Positions 44,398 to 54,375 are shown, counted from the first letter of the stretch. The stretch: 64,000 nt of DNA from Acinetobacter calcoaceticus (GCF_900520355.1 NZ_LS999521.1:248001-312000), one strand, 5' to 3'. Made by a program: numbers and translations. The notes: a model not told the origin generated them from the sequence alone.

Positions 44398-44549
44398 TTT
44401 ATTTTCCTGATCATTTGGTTTTATATAAAAGTTTGAATCTTCAATATTTTGTTGAATAAAAAATCATTTTATAAATGACTAGATTGTTATTATAAATAAA
44501 AAAATAGATCAGGCCATCACGACATGATCTATTTTAGTTTTAAATGAAA

Positions 44550-45167
44550 TTAAATATTCCATTCCACAAAGTTTTTAAGTAACTGCAAACCAGCAGTGTG
44601 GCTTTTCTCTGGATGGAATTGAGTCGCAAATAAATTATCTTTGTGAATTGCTGTGCAGAAGTTCACACCATAGTTACAGGTCGCAGCCACAACGCTTTCA
44701 TCTTTAGGTTCGACATAGTAGCTATGTACAAAGTAAAAACGTGCATCTTGCTCAATGTTATTCCACATTGGGTGGCTTGGGTCCAGTTGCTGAACCTGAT
44801 TCCAACCCATATGTGGCACTTTTAAGCCTTCCATTTGAGGGAAGTGTTTTACTACACCATCAAAAATACCTAAGGCGTCTACACCACCATTTTCTTCTGA
44901 GCTTTGTAGTAAGGCTTGCATGCCAACACAAATCGCAAGAACTGGTTTATTAAAAGCAGCTTGACGTACTACTTCATCAATACCCGCTTCACGCATACCT
45001 TGCATACAGTCGCGCATTGCGCCAACACCTGGAAAAACAATTTTGTCGGCTTTTGCAATTAATTTAGGATCATTAGTCACATCGACTGTTGCACCTACAT
45101 GCTCAAGGGCTTTAGCCGCTGAGTGTAAATTGCCCATGCCATAATCAAGCAACGCGATACGTGTCAT
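44550..45167 (-). CDS. hisH: Imidazole glycerol phosphate synthase glutaminase subunit HisH
   Basis: A 205-aa class I glutamine amidotransferase that feeds ammonia to HisF. The nucleophile Cys lies in AICVGMQ, and the catalytic His/Glu in FHPEKS. Start ATG at 45167 overlaps the hisB stop by one base (TGATG), so the two are translationally coupled. Confidence 0.96.
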   Translation of the reverse strand: MTRIALLDYGMGNLHSAAKALEHVGATVDVTNDPKLIAKADKIVFPGVGAMRDCMQGMREAGIDEVVRQAAFNKPVLAICVGMQALLQSSEENGGVDALGIFDGVVKHFPQMEGLKVPHMGWNQVQQLDPSHPMWNNIEQDARFYFVHSYYVEPKDESVVAATCNYGVNFCTAIHKDNLFATQFHPEKSHTAGLQLLKNFVEWNI

Positions 45168-45760
45168 CAGAGGCTACCTTTTGTCGATGCAATCGTGTTT
45201 TCTGCACGTGGATCAACCTCACATGCCATACGTAAAGCACGAGCTAGCGCTTTGAACACACTTTCAATTTGATGGTGGCTATTTTTACCTTTCAAATTAT
45301 CGATGTGTAAGGTCATAAGCGCATGGTTTACGAAACCTTGGAAAAACTCGGAAAATAAATCGACATCAAATGTACCGATACGCGCACGAGTAAATGGAAT
45401 GTCCATGAATAAACCCGGACGACCAGATAAATCTACAACAACTCGAGATAGGGCTTCGTCTAATGGTGCATAAAAATGACCATAGCGTTTTAAACCTTTT
45501 TTATCGCCTAAAGCTTGTGCAAAAGCTTGTCCAAGCGTGATGCCACAGTCTTCTACGGTGTGGTGATCATCAATATCGAGGTCTCCGTCACAATGAATAT
45601 CGATATCAAATAAGCCATGTCGCTTGATTTGATCAATCATATGGTCTAAAAATGGAACTCCGGTGTTTAGTGTGCCTTGACCAGTACCATCGAGATTTAA
45701 ACGAACTCGAATTTTGGTTTCATTGGTATTTCTAACCACTTCACTGATACGTTGCGTCAT
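45167..45760 (-). CDS. hisB: Imidazoleglycerol-phosphate dehydratase HisB
   Basis: A 197-aa monofunctional dehydratase (without the phosphatase domain of E. coli HisB). Duplicated metal motifs are [13 protein letters not shown] and [14 protein letters not shown]. ATG 45760 gives the usual start with [12 protein letters not shown]; a few residues of open frame precede it. First gene of the hisB-hisH pair. Confidence 0.95.
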   Translation of the reverse strand: MTQRISEVVRNTNETKIRVRLNLDGTGQGTLNTGVPFLDHMIDQIKRHGLFDIDIHCDGDLDIDDHHTVEDCGITLGQAFAQALGDKKGLKRYGHFYAPLDEALSRVVVDLSGRPGLFMDIPFTRARIGTFDVDLFSEFFQGFVNHALMTLHIDNLKGKNSHHQIESVFKALARALRMACEVDPRAENTIASTKGSL

Positions 45761-45863
45761 GGACACGTTCCTCAAAAAAACGTCAAAAATGATTGGATGT
45801 TAACGACAATTTCGCTGTGACGAATTCGTGACAGCATCATAGTTTGCTCAGGAGGGTTAATCA

Positions 45864-46247
45864 ATGCCTATTACCGTACACGCTTATAGTTCTCTAGATA
45901 ATTCAGAGATCCGCGATCAGCTTGAGCGACTGTATGATACAAGTCCGGAGTTTGGCGACGGGCACGATGCGATTGAACAACTTGAACAAGATTTACAACA
46001 GTATACCACGCTATACACTGCTGAATTTAACACCAAAATTATAGGGGCAATCTGGTCTTCAGGACAAGGTGAAAGCAAAGTACTTGAATATATTGTGGTG
46101 CATCCTGCTAACCGGGGTCGTGGGGTAGCAGAGCGCTTGGTTGAAGAAGCTTGCCGTATAGAAGAGTCAAAAGGTGTAAAGATTTTTGAGCCGGGTTGTG
46201 GGGCTATTCATCGTTGTTTGGCCCATATTGGTAAATTACATAGCTAA
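45864..46247 (+). CDS. GNAT-fold protein, PanZ (PanM)-like
   Basis: A 127-aa acetyltransferase-fold protein with the acetyl-CoA loop NRGRGVAERLVEEA. Length and layout match PanZ/PanM of enterobacteria, the acetyl-CoA sensor that triggers maturation of aspartate decarboxylase PanD and so regulates coenzyme A synthesis. Identification is by length and general pattern rather than by an exclusive motif. AGGAGGG precedes the ATG. Divergent from hisB (103 bp) and followed by tRNA-Phe genes. Confidence 0.68.
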   Translation: MPITVHAYSSLDNSEIRDQLERLYDTSPEFGDGHDAIEQLEQDLQQYTTLYTAEFNTKIIGAIWSSGQGESKVLEYIVVHPANRGRGVAERLVEEACRIEESKGVKIFEPGCGAIHRCLAHIGKLHS

Positions 46248-46314
46248 ATATCCATGCTAAATAGGTAGGAGTGATTTAAAAATAATCACTTGTTACAAAA
46301 AATACGGAAGTGGC

Positions 46315-46345
46315 TTGACGTGATCATATAAACATTGTTTAATAC
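46315..46345 (+). promoter_or_regulatory. Promoter of first tRNA-Phe
   Basis: TTGACG and TAATAC separated by 19 nt, ending 9 nt before the tRNA gene. Confidence 0.7.
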
Positions 46346-46354
46346 GCCCACTTC

Positions 46355-46430
46355 GGCGTGATAGCTCAGTAGGTAGAGCAACGGATTGAAAATCCGTGTG
46401 TCCCCAGTTCGATCCTGGGTCTCGCCACCA
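46355..46430 (+). tRNA. tRNA-Phe (anticodon GAA), copy 1
   Basis: 76 nt including CCA. The anticodon loop TTGAAAA within ACGGA/TCCGT gives anticodon GAA. T arm CCCAG-TTCGATC-CTGGG and D arm AGCTCAGTAGGTAGAGC are intact. The acceptor GGCGTGA/TCTCGCC has one T-T mismatch at pair 5-68, present in both copies. Confidence 0.94.
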
Positions 46431-46444
46431 CTATATGTGTTTTC

Positions 46445-46473
46445 AATCCCTGATCCCATCAGGGATTTTTTTT
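46445..46473 (+). terminator. Terminator of tRNA-Phe copy 1
   Basis: AATCCCTGAT-CCC-ATCAGGGATT followed by six T. Confidence 0.88.
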
Positions 46474-46517
46474 GAGTATAAAAAATACTCATTTAAATCA
46501 TAAACTCAGGATAATAG

Positions 46518-46548
46518 TTGACTATTCTTCTGAGATACGGCTTAATAC
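46518..46548 (+). promoter_or_regulatory. Promoter of second tRNA-Phe
   Basis: TTGACT and TAATAC separated by 19 nt, the same layout as for copy 1, ending 8 nt before the gene. The two tRNA genes are thus separately transcribed. Confidence 0.7.
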
Positions 46549-46556
46549 AGGCCATC

Positions 46557-46632
46557 GGCGTGATAGCTCAGTAGGTAGAGCAACGGATTGAAAATCCGTG
46601 TGTCCCCAGTTCGATCCTGGGTCTCGCCACCA
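46557..46632 (+). tRNA. tRNA-Phe (anticodon GAA), copy 2
   Basis: Identical over all 76 nt to copy 1, including encoded CCA and the acceptor-stem T-T mismatch. Flanking sequences differ, so the duplication is confined to the gene or the flanks have diverged. Confidence 0.94.
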
Positions 46633-46639
46633 TATTCCA

Positions 46640-46674
46640 AAAAAACCTCATACATAGCGTATGAGGTTTTTTTT
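46640..46674 (+). terminator. Terminator of tRNA-Phe copy 2
   Basis: AAAACCTCATAC-ATAGC-GTATGAGGTTTTTTTT; the A run on the left may serve the convergent acetyltransferase gene too. Confidence 0.88.
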
Positions 46675-46807
46675 CGCGCTTATGATTTTATTTAAACAAT
46701 TCATTTCCTGACTTGTGGGTAAAATGAGATTTATCCACAAGCACAGTCATTTATCCCCAAGCTCTGATTATTTTTCTTGTCATCCCAAAGTAATAATAAA
46801 TAAGGTT

Positions 46808-47239
46808 CTAATCATGTGAACTATCGCTAATTAAACGTTTTCCTAAGCACACTGCTTCTACTTCGTCATAGCCAAGTTGTTCATAAAAATTCAGTACATT
46901 CAGATTATCTTTACGCACCAATAATTGAAGTTTTGGGCAACCCCGAGCAATTAGTCGCTTTTCAAGCTGCTGAACGAGCGCTGTAGCTATTCCTAAGCGT
47001 TGTTGGTGGGGGTGAACAGCCAAATAATTAATCCAGCCTCTATGGCCGTCGTAGCCGCCCATAAGTGTGCCAATAAGTTGCTCATCTTTAATAGCAACCA
47101 GAAATAAATCATCTTGTTGTGAGACTTTTCTGAAAATATCGGTTTCAGGATTATTCCAAGGACGAGTCAGGCCGCAGCTTTCCCATAAAATAACGACATC
47201 TTCCAGATCCGCATTTGTAAATTGACGAATAATAAACAT
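46808..47239 (-). CDS. ypeA: GNAT acetyltransferase, YpeA-type
   Basis: A 143-aa GNAT enzyme with the acetyl-CoA loop QQRLGIATALVQQLEKRL and the C-terminal NFYEQLGY strand. The N-terminal FIIRQFTNADLEDVVILWESCGLTRPWNNP is the hallmark of YpeA proteins. It acetylates an unknown small molecule or protein. Transcribed from ATG 47239 toward the tRNA-Phe terminator. Confidence 0.85.
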   Translation of the reverse strand: MFIIRQFTNADLEDVVILWESCGLTRPWNNPETDIFRKVSQQDDLFLVAIKDEQLIGTLMGGYDGHRGWINYLAVHPHQQRLGIATALVQQLEKRLIARGCPKLQLLVRKDNLNVLNFYEQLGYDEVEAVCLGKRLISDSSHD

Positions 47240-47324
47240 ATGGATTTCTACTTTTTGTTTTGATGTGCTGAAAAGATAAAATAAAAATTCGAGCTTGAGC
47301 AGTGTTTATTAATAATTTAAACAA

Positions 47325-47352
47325 ATAAAAAAGCACCCCCGTAGGAGTGCTT
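47325..47352 (-). terminator. Terminator of the CoA-transferase gene
   Basis: Minus-strand AAGCACTCC-TACGG-GGGTGCTT followed by a T run, 16 nt after the stop codon. Confidence 0.8.
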
Positions 47353-47368
47353 GAATTCAATCAGTTAT

Positions 47369-48883
47369 TTAAGCTGATTTTGCAATTGGTGTTGCTTGAA
47401 GCATTTGGCCTGTCTCTTCAAAGTTTGCATGCCAAGACAATGCCTCACGAAGTAAATGAGGCGTATGTCCACCTTTAGCACATGCACGATCAAAGTAGTC
47501 ATTTAATGCATCCCGGTAAAGTGGGTGCACACAGTTGTCGATAACAACGCGAGCACGTTCACGAGGTGCTAAACCACGTAAATCAGCTAAACCTTGCTCT
47601 GTCACTAAAATATCAACATCATGTTCACTGTGGTCAACGTGACTCACCATTGGCACGATAGAAGAGATATCGCCGCCTTTAGCAATTGATTTAGTCACAA
47701 AGATCGCCAAGTGAGCGTTACGAGCGAAGTCACCTGAACCACCAATACCGTTCATCATTTTCGTACCACACACGTGAGTCGAGTTCACGTTACCGTAAAT
47801 ATCAAACTCAAGGGCAGTGTTAATGCCGATAATACCTAAACGGCGAACCAGTTCAGGGTGGTTAGAAATTTCTTGTGGACGAAGTACTAATTTGTCTTTG
47901 TAAGCTTCAATATTGCCAAAAACTTTCTCGCCGCATTTTGCAGAAAGCGTAATTGAGCTACCAGAAGCAAATTTCATTTTACCTGCATCAATGAGTTCAA
48001 AAGTACAGTCTTGTAATACTTCTGAGTACATGATGAGGTCTTCAAAGTCAGAATCTTTTAAGCCAGTTAATACGGCATTGGCAATAGAGCCGATACCTGC
48101 TTGTAATGGGCCAAGGCTTTTCGGTAAGCGACCTTCTGCAACTTCTTTATTAAAGAACGCGATCAGGTGGTTTGCAATGCCTTGAGTTTCATCATCTGGC
48201 GGAGTTACCGTTGATGGTGAGTCATGCGTATCGTTAAATACAATACCAACAATCTTTGCAGGATCGATTTGGATTGCTGATGTACCAATACGCTCATCCA
48301 CTTTTGTTAATGGAATTGGAGTACGTGTTGGACGATAAGTTGGAATGTAGATGTCGTGCAAACCTTCAAAGCTTTCGCTTAAAGATGTGTTGATTTCAAC
48401 AATAACTTTCTCGGCAAAAATAGCGAAGCTCGCAGAGTTACCTACAGAAGTCGTTGGAATAATGCCGCCATCTTCAGTAATTGCAATTGCTTCAATCACT
48501 GCAACATCAGGACGTTTAAGTTGTTGGTTACGCATTTGCTCAACAGTTTCAGACAAATGTTGGTCAATAAACATAACTTCGCCATTGTTAATGGCACGAC
48601 GTAAGGTATTGTCCACTTGGAATGGCATACGACGAGATAAAACACCTGCTTCCGTGAGTTGTTTGTCTAAGTCGTTACCTAAGCTGGCACCCGTAATTAA
48701 CGTGATTTTTAACGGATTTTTCTTTGCAAGTTCTACAAGTGCTTGTGGAACAGCTTTAGCTTCACCAGCACGAGTAAAACCACTCATACCTACGGTCATT
48801 CCATCTTCGATGAATTGTGCAGCTTGTTCAGCACTGATGACCTTGTCATGAAGAGAAGCTAGGCGAATACGACTTAAAGACAT
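47369..48883 (-). CDS. Acetyl-CoA hydrolase/CoA-transferase (succinyl-CoA:acetate type)
   Basis: A 504-aa class I CoA-transferase resembling AarC of Acetobacter (505 aa) and Cat1. It moves CoA between succinyl-CoA and acetate, or hydrolyses acetyl-CoA. Active-site Glu is in MYSEVLQD, preceded by the glycine loop PLQAGIGSIANAVLTGL; the oxyanion region is in VGMSGFTRAGEAKAVP. It lets cells use or detoxify acetate and can close a modified citric-acid cycle. Monocistronic with its own terminator. Confidence 0.9.
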   Translation of the reverse strand: MSLSRIRLASLHDKVISAEQAAQFIEDGMTVGMSGFTRAGEAKAVPQALVELAKKNPLKITLITGASLGNDLDKQLTEAGVLSRRMPFQVDNTLRRAINNGEVMFIDQHLSETVEQMRNQQLKRPDVAVIEAIAITEDGGIIPTTSVGNSASFAIFAEKVIVEINTSLSESFEGLHDIYIPTYRPTRTPIPLTKVDERIGTSAIQIDPAKIVGIVFNDTHDSPSTVTPPDDETQGIANHLIAFFNKEVAEGRLPKSLGPLQAGIGSIANAVLTGLKDSDFEDLIMYSEVLQDCTFELIDAGKMKFASGSSITLSAKCGEKVFGNIEAYKDKLVLRPQEISNHPELVRRLGIIGINTALEFDIYGNVNSTHVCGTKMMNGIGGSGDFARNAHLAIFVTKSIAKGGDISSIVPMVSHVDHSEHDVDILVTEQGLADLRGLAPRERARVVIDNCVHPLYRDALNDYFDRACAKGGHTPHLLREALSWHANFEETGQMLQATPIAKSA

Positions 48884-49074
48884 TGGACATCCTCAGAATT
48901 GTCAAAACATAGGGGATTTTAGCTATGAAAAATTGAAAAGTGCATAGGTGTTAGGCTAAGGTCTAATTTTGTAAATAAATGGTGGTATAAAATATATTTA
49001 TAGTTTTTATTTTATTGATTTTTAATTATTTTATTTGTCTTTAAAATGAGGCTTCCAATAACTAACTGGTGAAA

Positions 49075-50532
49075 TTAAAAGCGCTCACTCAAAGTTTGTT
49101 TTATTTTTTCTAATGGGTTGATCGAGCTGTTTTCTTCAGTGCTTGGTTTCGGGATGGGTAAAGTAATAATCACTTCTAAACCACCTTGTTCACGGTTATG
49201 AATATGAATTTCACCGTGGTGAATATCGACAATACGTTTGACAATGGCCAGTCCAAGTCCACTACCTTGGATTGTTCTTGCTGAATCTCCGCGGACAAAC
49301 GGTTGCATTAACTCTTCAACCTGATCTGCTGGAATACCTTCACCATGATCGGCAACCGTAATTAAAATATGTTCATTTTCAAGTTTTGCACTGAGTTCTA
49401 TTGGTTCAGCGCCATAGCGCTTTGCATTGTTAATTAGATTGGCAATCAGTCGTTTTAGAGAAAGGCTGCGTGCAGGAATAATCGGGACATCCTGCATTTC
49501 GAATTGAATGTCTAAAGGTTTGAACTGAACAACAAGTTCTTGCAAAAGCATATTGATATTGGTGTCTTTCAACTCTTCATCTGAGCCATCACGCATATAA
49601 GATATGAACTGATTAAGAATTGCGTCCATATCATCTACGTCATAGACCAGACCTTCACGTAAAAACTCATCAGGTAACATTTCCGCCGTTAAGCGAATAC
49701 GTGTAAGAGGAGTTCTTAGATCATGTGAAATGCCGGCCAGCATAATACGTCGTTCACGCTCAGTTTGGTCAAGCGTATAAACCATGCGGTTAAAGGCTTG
49801 GTTCACCTGACGAATTTCTAAGGGACCGTGATTGGTATCTAAGTAAGGTGCTGTTCCAGCTTTACTATATTCATTGGCAGCATTTTGCAAACGACGTAAA
49901 GGGCGGTTCATCTGCCTAACTAAAATCAGAATAATAATAGCTGAAAGTAATGGAACACCAACGATCCAACCAATTAATAGCTCAGGGCTATAATTGGCAT
50001 AGGTTTTTAAAGGCTCGCGGACCCAATTCCCGTGCATTTCAGGTGTTTGAATCCAGATACGTGGACTAGGTTTAAACTGGAAGTAAACCGTAACATCCTT
50101 AGCCCCAATCTCATTTGCCAGTTTTTGTTCGATCTGATTGGTAAAAAACTCGGCAATAACTTTCTCGCGGACACTTGGATATTCTTTAGGGTTGGTAACA
50201 TATTCAATACCAACACGATTGCGTAACCACGCATCAACATCAACTTCATTTTCGCGATGAAAAATCCGTATATCTGGATTGTTGACGAGCTCAAGTTCAA
50301 CTGCAAGATAACGAGCATGTTGTTGAATTTCAGGTAAATAAAGAGTGCGCCAAAAGAACCATAACGACATAAATAAGCTAAAAAATACCACCAGCAGTAC
50401 CAAAATAGTGGTACGCATGGCAGCAGAACGTGGCTTAATTTTGTCGAGAAAACGTTCCCACCGAGTTCGTTTCCGTTCAGAGTAGGTGGTGTAGTCAGTA
50501 AAGTTTTGTGGCGCGATTGGTTCTAAACTCAC
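49075..50532 (-). CDS. envZ: Sensor histidine kinase EnvZ
   Basis: A 485-aa inner-membrane kinase: two membrane spans (about residues 40-62 and 190-212) enclosing a periplasmic domain, a HAMP region (MNRPLRRLQNAANEYSKAG), the phosphoacceptor box GISHDLRTPLTRIRL, and the ATP-binding domain with NLINNAKRYG, DHGEGIP and GSGLGLAIVKRI. It phosphorylates OmpR in response to osmotic and envelope conditions. It follows ompR by 17 nt on the same strand. The polar N-terminal 35 residues are longer than in E. coli. Confidence 0.94.
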   Translation of the reverse strand: MSLEPIAPQNFTDYTTYSERKRTRWERFLDKIKPRSAAMRTTILVLLVVFFSLFMSLWFFWRTLYLPEIQQHARYLAVELELVNNPDIRIFHRENEVDVDAWLRNRVGIEYVTNPKEYPSVREKVIAEFFTNQIEQKLANEIGAKDVTVYFQFKPSPRIWIQTPEMHGNWVREPLKTYANYSPELLIGWIVGVPLLSAIIILILVRQMNRPLRRLQNAANEYSKAGTAPYLDTNHGPLEIRQVNQAFNRMVYTLDQTERERRIMLAGISHDLRTPLTRIRLTAEMLPDEFLREGLVYDVDDMDAILNQFISYMRDGSDEELKDTNINMLLQELVVQFKPLDIQFEMQDVPIIPARSLSLKRLIANLINNAKRYGAEPIELSAKLENEHILITVADHGEGIPADQVEELMQPFVRGDSARTIQGSGLGLAIVKRIVDIHHGEIHIHNREQGGLEVIITLPIPKPSTEENSSINPLEKIKQTLSERF

Positions 50533-50549
50533 TCTATCTTATCTCAAGC

Positions 50550-51314
50550 TTATTCCGCACCATCTGGAACAAATACATAACCCACGCCCCATACCGTTTG
50601 GATATAACGTGCACGTGCAGGATTATCTTCAATTAAACGACGTAGGCGAGATACTTGAACGTCAATTGAACGTTCCATTGCACCCCATTCACGGCCACGA
50701 GCCAAATTCATAAGTTTGTCGCGCGTTAATGGTTCACGTGGGTGTTGTACCAATGCTTTTAATACTGCAAATTCGCCAGTCGTTAAGGTAACGATTTGAC
50801 CTTCACGTGTCAGTGTGCGTGTAGACAAGTCTAAAGACCATGGACCAAAGCTCACAACTTCAACTTGTTGGCTTGGAGCACCAGGAACTTCACGAACTTG
50901 GCGACGCAATACAGCACGAATACGAGCTAAAAGTTCATTTGGATTAAATGGTTTTGGCAAGTAATCATCTGCACCAGCTTCAAGACCTGCAATACGGTCT
51001 GAATCGCTACCACGTGCTGTTAACATGATAATAGGTGTATCAATATTTGATTGGCGTAAACGACGGCAAATACTTAAGCCATCTTCAACTGGCAACATAA
51101 AGTCGAGTACGATAAGTGAAAATAACTCACGCTGTAATAAACGGTCCATTTGCGAAGCATCGTGGGCGGTTTTTACAACAAAGCCTTTATCTTCCAAAAA
51201 ACGTTGCAAGAGGGTACGTAAACGCACATCGTCATCGACCACTAAAATACGTTCGACACGATCCGTTTCGTTGTGTACGGTTTCAGGATGTTCAGCAGGT
51301 ACAACTAAACTCAT
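50550..51314 (-). CDS. ompR: Response regulator OmpR
   Basis: A 254-aa regulator: receiver domain with the phospho-Asp in LIVLDFMLPVEDG and the switch Lys in YLPKPFNPNEL, then a winged-helix DNA-binding domain (LTTGEFAVLKALVQHPREP, SIDVQVSRLRRLIEDNP). The first 22 residues (to the HNETDRVERIL stretch) extend beyond the E. coli protein. Upstream gene of the envZ pair; controls porins and envelope genes. Confidence 0.95.
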   Translation of the reverse strand: MSLVVPAEHPETVHNETDRVERILVVDDDVRLRTLLQRFLEDKGFVVKTAHDASQMDRLLQRELFSLIVLDFMLPVEDGLSICRRLRQSNIDTPIIMLTARGSDSDRIAGLEAGADDYLPKPFNPNELLARIRAVLRRQVREVPGAPSQQVEVVSFGPWSLDLSTRTLTREGQIVTLTTGEFAVLKALVQHPREPLTRDKLMNLARGREWGAMERSIDVQVSRLRRLIEDNPARARYIQTVWGVGYVFVPDGAE

Positions 51315-51982
51315 GATGTACTCCCTTTTAAAGTCATAATTTATATATTATTGGGTCGGTGAGGCTTATTGCCAGCAAGCCCTCAGTATAATGCTGATGT
51401 TCTCGTTAAGACTATGTATCAATTTGCTCAAAATTACAATTTTCAAGGTGGTTTGAAACCAAAAAACAACATCTTAAGCCCATAATTTAGCAAAGACTGA
51501 TCTAAAAAAACAAATACTTAAATATTTGATAATTTTTTAAACATTAAATGTTAATAACTAATTGTTTCAAATAGTTTATTTTAGGTAGATGAACTCGGTT
51601 GTTATAGCGCTTTTAATTGTTGTAGTAGGCAAGTAGCTGGGTTTGATAAAAGATGAGACGAATAAAATATTGTTGCAACTCTATCTTTTTAACTTTTCAG
51701 GAGTGTATCAATATGATCATTTTCTCATAAATTATAATAAAATTTTTACACCTTCATGACATAAGTTGCGCGTTTGTAATTTTATAAAGAGTAACGGCAG
51801 AAGGCAGCTTTGAAATTTTTAGACTTAAATACCTGTTTTTATGTGCTCTAGTTGCTCTAAAAAGCATAAATATCCAGAGTCAATAAAAAAAAACGTTTTG
51901 AATACGCAAACAAGTGTGGATTTTATGGGCTTGGTCTTTATAATCAGTGCTTTTAAACTTTATCCTTGTGGGATCAAACACG
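51315..51982. other. Gene-free intergenic region between ompR and tex
   Basis: About 670 bp of AT-rich DNA between divergent ompR and tex genes. The promoters of both must lie here. Short hydrophobic frames have no ribosome-binding site. I see no RNA gene, terminator or repeat of note. Confidence 0.55.
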
Positions 51983-54331
51983 ATGACTGACTTAGTTCAG
52001 CAGTTGGCAAGTGAGCTTGCCGTACGTCCAAACCAAGTAGAAGCTGCCATCCGCTTAATTGATGAGGGTGCCAGTGTTCCATTTATTGCCCGTTACCGTA
52101 AAGAAGTAACACAAGGTTTAGATGATACGCAGTTACGCCAATTAGATACTCGTTTAGCGTATTTACGTGATTTATATGAGCGCCGTGAAAAAGTCATTCA
52201 GTCATTGCAAGAACAGAATAAATTGAATGATGACTTGTTGGCGCGGGTGAATGCAGCCGAAACAAAAAATGCTTTAGAAGAACTTTATGCACCGTATCGC
52301 CCTAAGCGTACAAGTAAATCTTTTAAAGCAAAAGAAGCAGGTTTAGGACCAATTGCTGAAAAAATTATTGCAGAACAAGTTGACCCGACAGAAGCATTGG
52401 CTGGATTCAGTCATGAAGACTATCCAGATGTTGAAAGTCAGTTAGATGCGATTCAGCATATTCTGATTGATGATTGGGCACAAAATATTTCACTTACTAC
52501 AGAATTAAAAACAACTTTTGCAAAAACTGCGGTTTTAAAAAGTAATGTTGCATCTGAAGAAAAGAAAGAAGTTGGTAAAAAATTCCGTGATTACTTTGAA
52601 TTCTCTGAAGGTCTAAACAAATTACCTTCTCATCGTTTATTGGCGATGTTACGTGGTCGTCAAGAAAACGTATTGGGTTTGAAAGTAGATGGTGAAGATG
52701 ATGCACCATTGGCGCGTATTGAAACTGAATACAACCTTGAGCAAATTCAGCCTCAAGCACGTCAGGACTTCTTAAAGCAAACTGCAAAATTATTCTGGTT
52801 AGGCAAGATCCGTCCTCAAATTGAGCATTCATTGCTGACAGAGAAACGTCTTACTGCCGAAGCAGAAGCAATGCAGGTATTTGCTGAAAATCTTCGTCAT
52901 TTATTATTGTCAGCGCCAGCAGGTAGTCGTACTACTTTAGGTGTTGACCCTGGTATTCGTACAGGTGTGAAACTTGCAGTGATCAGCGATGCAGGTGACG
53001 TACTTGCTCACAGCACGATTTATCCATTTGCTCCAAAAGAAGATAAAGAAGGTTCAATTGCTGAACTTGCACGTCTATGTCGTGAATATAATGTAGAGCT
53101 CATTGCAATTGGTAATGGTACAGCTAGCCGTGAAACAGAAGCTGTTGTAGCTGAAATGATGGCTGCGAATACTGATCTGAATTTAACACGAATCACTGTA
53201 AGTGAAGCGGGTGCATCTGTTTACTCTGCAAGTGAACTTGCATCGGCAGAACTTCCAGAGCTTGACGTTTCAATTCGTGGTGCAGTTTCTATTGCTCGCC
53301 GTTTACAAGATCCACTTGCTGAACTTGTGAAGATTGATCCGAAATCAATTGGTGTAGGTCAATATCAACACGATGTGAACCAGACTGGTTTGGCAAAAAC
53401 ACTTGATGCAGTAGTAGAAGACTGTGTGAATGCTGTAGGCGTTGATGTAAATACCGCTTCACCAGCAATCTTGGCTTATATTGCTGGTTTAAACAAAGCA
53501 ATTGCTCAACAGATTGTTGAATACCGCAAAGAGCATGGCCGTTTTGACAACCGTCAAGCGTTGAAAAGCGTACCACGTTTAGGCGAGCGTACTTTTGAAC
53601 AGGCGGCTGGTTTCTTACGTATTCAAAATGGTTCTGAACCTTTAGATGCTTCTTCAGTTCACCCTGAAAGTTATGGTCTTGTTGAGAAAATTGTTGTAGC
53701 AAAAGCAACAACTGTTAAAGACATCATCGGTAATACTGAAATCATTCGCCAAGTAAAAGCTGATGAATTTGTTGATGACAAATTTGGTTTGCCAACAATT
53801 CAAGACGTTTTAGCTGAACTTGAAAAACCAGGTCGTGACCCACGTCCAGAGTTCCGTACTGCTAAATTCCGTGAAGACATTACTGAAGTTGGTCAATTGA
53901 CAGAAGGCATGCAACTTGAAGGTGTGATCACTAATGTCACAAACTTTGGTGCCTTTGTTGATATCGGTGTGCATCAGGATGGTTTAGTTCATATTTCTGA
54001 ATTAGCAAATGAATTCGTATCTGATCCACATAAAGTTGTAAAACCGGGCCAGATCGTACAAGTGCGTGTTATGCAGGTTGATGTTGAACGTAACCGTGTG
54101 AACTTAAGTATGCGTGCTGAAGGTTCTGCACCTGTAAAAGCTCAGCGTCCACCACGCCGCGAGCAAAATACAGAACAACGTTTTGAGCGTAAACCTCAAG
54201 GTAAACGTCCTCAACCGCGTAAAGATCAAGCTGAACGTCCTCAGCGCAGCAAGCAAGATAAACCACAAGAACAAAAAATTGGTGGTTTAGGCGCATTGTT
54301 ACTACAAGCAGGGATTAAAGGCTCTAAATAA
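51983..54331 (+). CDS. tex: RNA-binding transcription accessory protein Tex
   Basis: A 782-aa nucleic-acid-binding protein related to eukaryotic Spt6. Domains in order: Tex N-terminal helical region (PFIARYRKEVTQGLDD), a YqgF/RuvC-like nuclease fold (TLGVDPGIRTGVKLAVI), helix-hairpin-helix motifs (GVDVNTASPAILAYIAGLNK), and an S1 RNA-binding domain (MQLEGVITNVTNFGAFVDIG). A basic, Gln/Arg/Pro-rich tail of about 60 residues follows. ATG 51983 is used; an upstream ATG-less extension to 51947 is unlikely. Essential-like in some pathogens; affects transcription termination and toxin expression. Confidence 0.95.
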   Translation: MTDLVQQLASELAVRPNQVEAAIRLIDEGASVPFIARYRKEVTQGLDDTQLRQLDTRLAYLRDLYERREKVIQSLQEQNKLNDDLLARVNAAETKNALEELYAPYRPKRTSKSFKAKEAGLGPIAEKIIAEQVDPTEALAGFSHEDYPDVESQLDAIQHILIDDWAQNISLTTELKTTFAKTAVLKSNVASEEKKEVGKKFRDYFEFSEGLNKLPSHRLLAMLRGRQENVLGLKVDGEDDAPLARIETEYNLEQIQPQARQDFLKQTAKLFWLGKIRPQIEHSLLTEKRLTAEAEAMQVFAENLRHLLLSAPAGSRTTLGVDPGIRTGVKLAVISDAGDVLAHSTIYPFAPKEDKEGSIAELARLCREYNVELIAIGNGTASRETEAVVAEMMAANTDLNLTRITVSEAGASVYSASELASAELPELDVSIRGAVSIARRLQDPLAELVKIDPKSIGVGQYQHDVNQTGLAKTLDAVVEDCVNAVGVDVNTASPAILAYIAGLNKAIAQQIVEYRKEHGRFDNRQALKSVPRLGERTFEQAAGFLRIQNGSEPLDASSVHPESYGLVEKIVVAKATTVKDIIGNTEIIRQVKADEFVDDKFGLPTIQDVLAELEKPGRDPRPEFRTAKFREDITEVGQLTEGMQLEGVITNVTNFGAFVDIGVHQDGLVHISELANEFVSDPHKVVKPGQIVQVRVMQVDVERNRVNLSMRAEGSAPVKAQRPPRREQNTEQRFERKPQGKRPQPRKDQAERPQRSKQDKPQEQKIGGLGALLLQAGIKGSK

Positions 54332-54346
54332 GAGTTTTTAATTGAT

Positions 54347-54375
54347 AAAAAGGCCTCCAATCGGAGGCTTTTTTA
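54347..54375 (+). terminator. Terminator of tex
   Basis: AAAAGGCCTCC-AATC-GGAGGCTTTTTT, 16 nt after the stop. Confidence 0.88.

Noticed and set aside
46286..46492. 68-codon minus-strand frame over tRNA-Phe copy 1
   Set aside because: A chance reading of the antisense strand of the tRNA.
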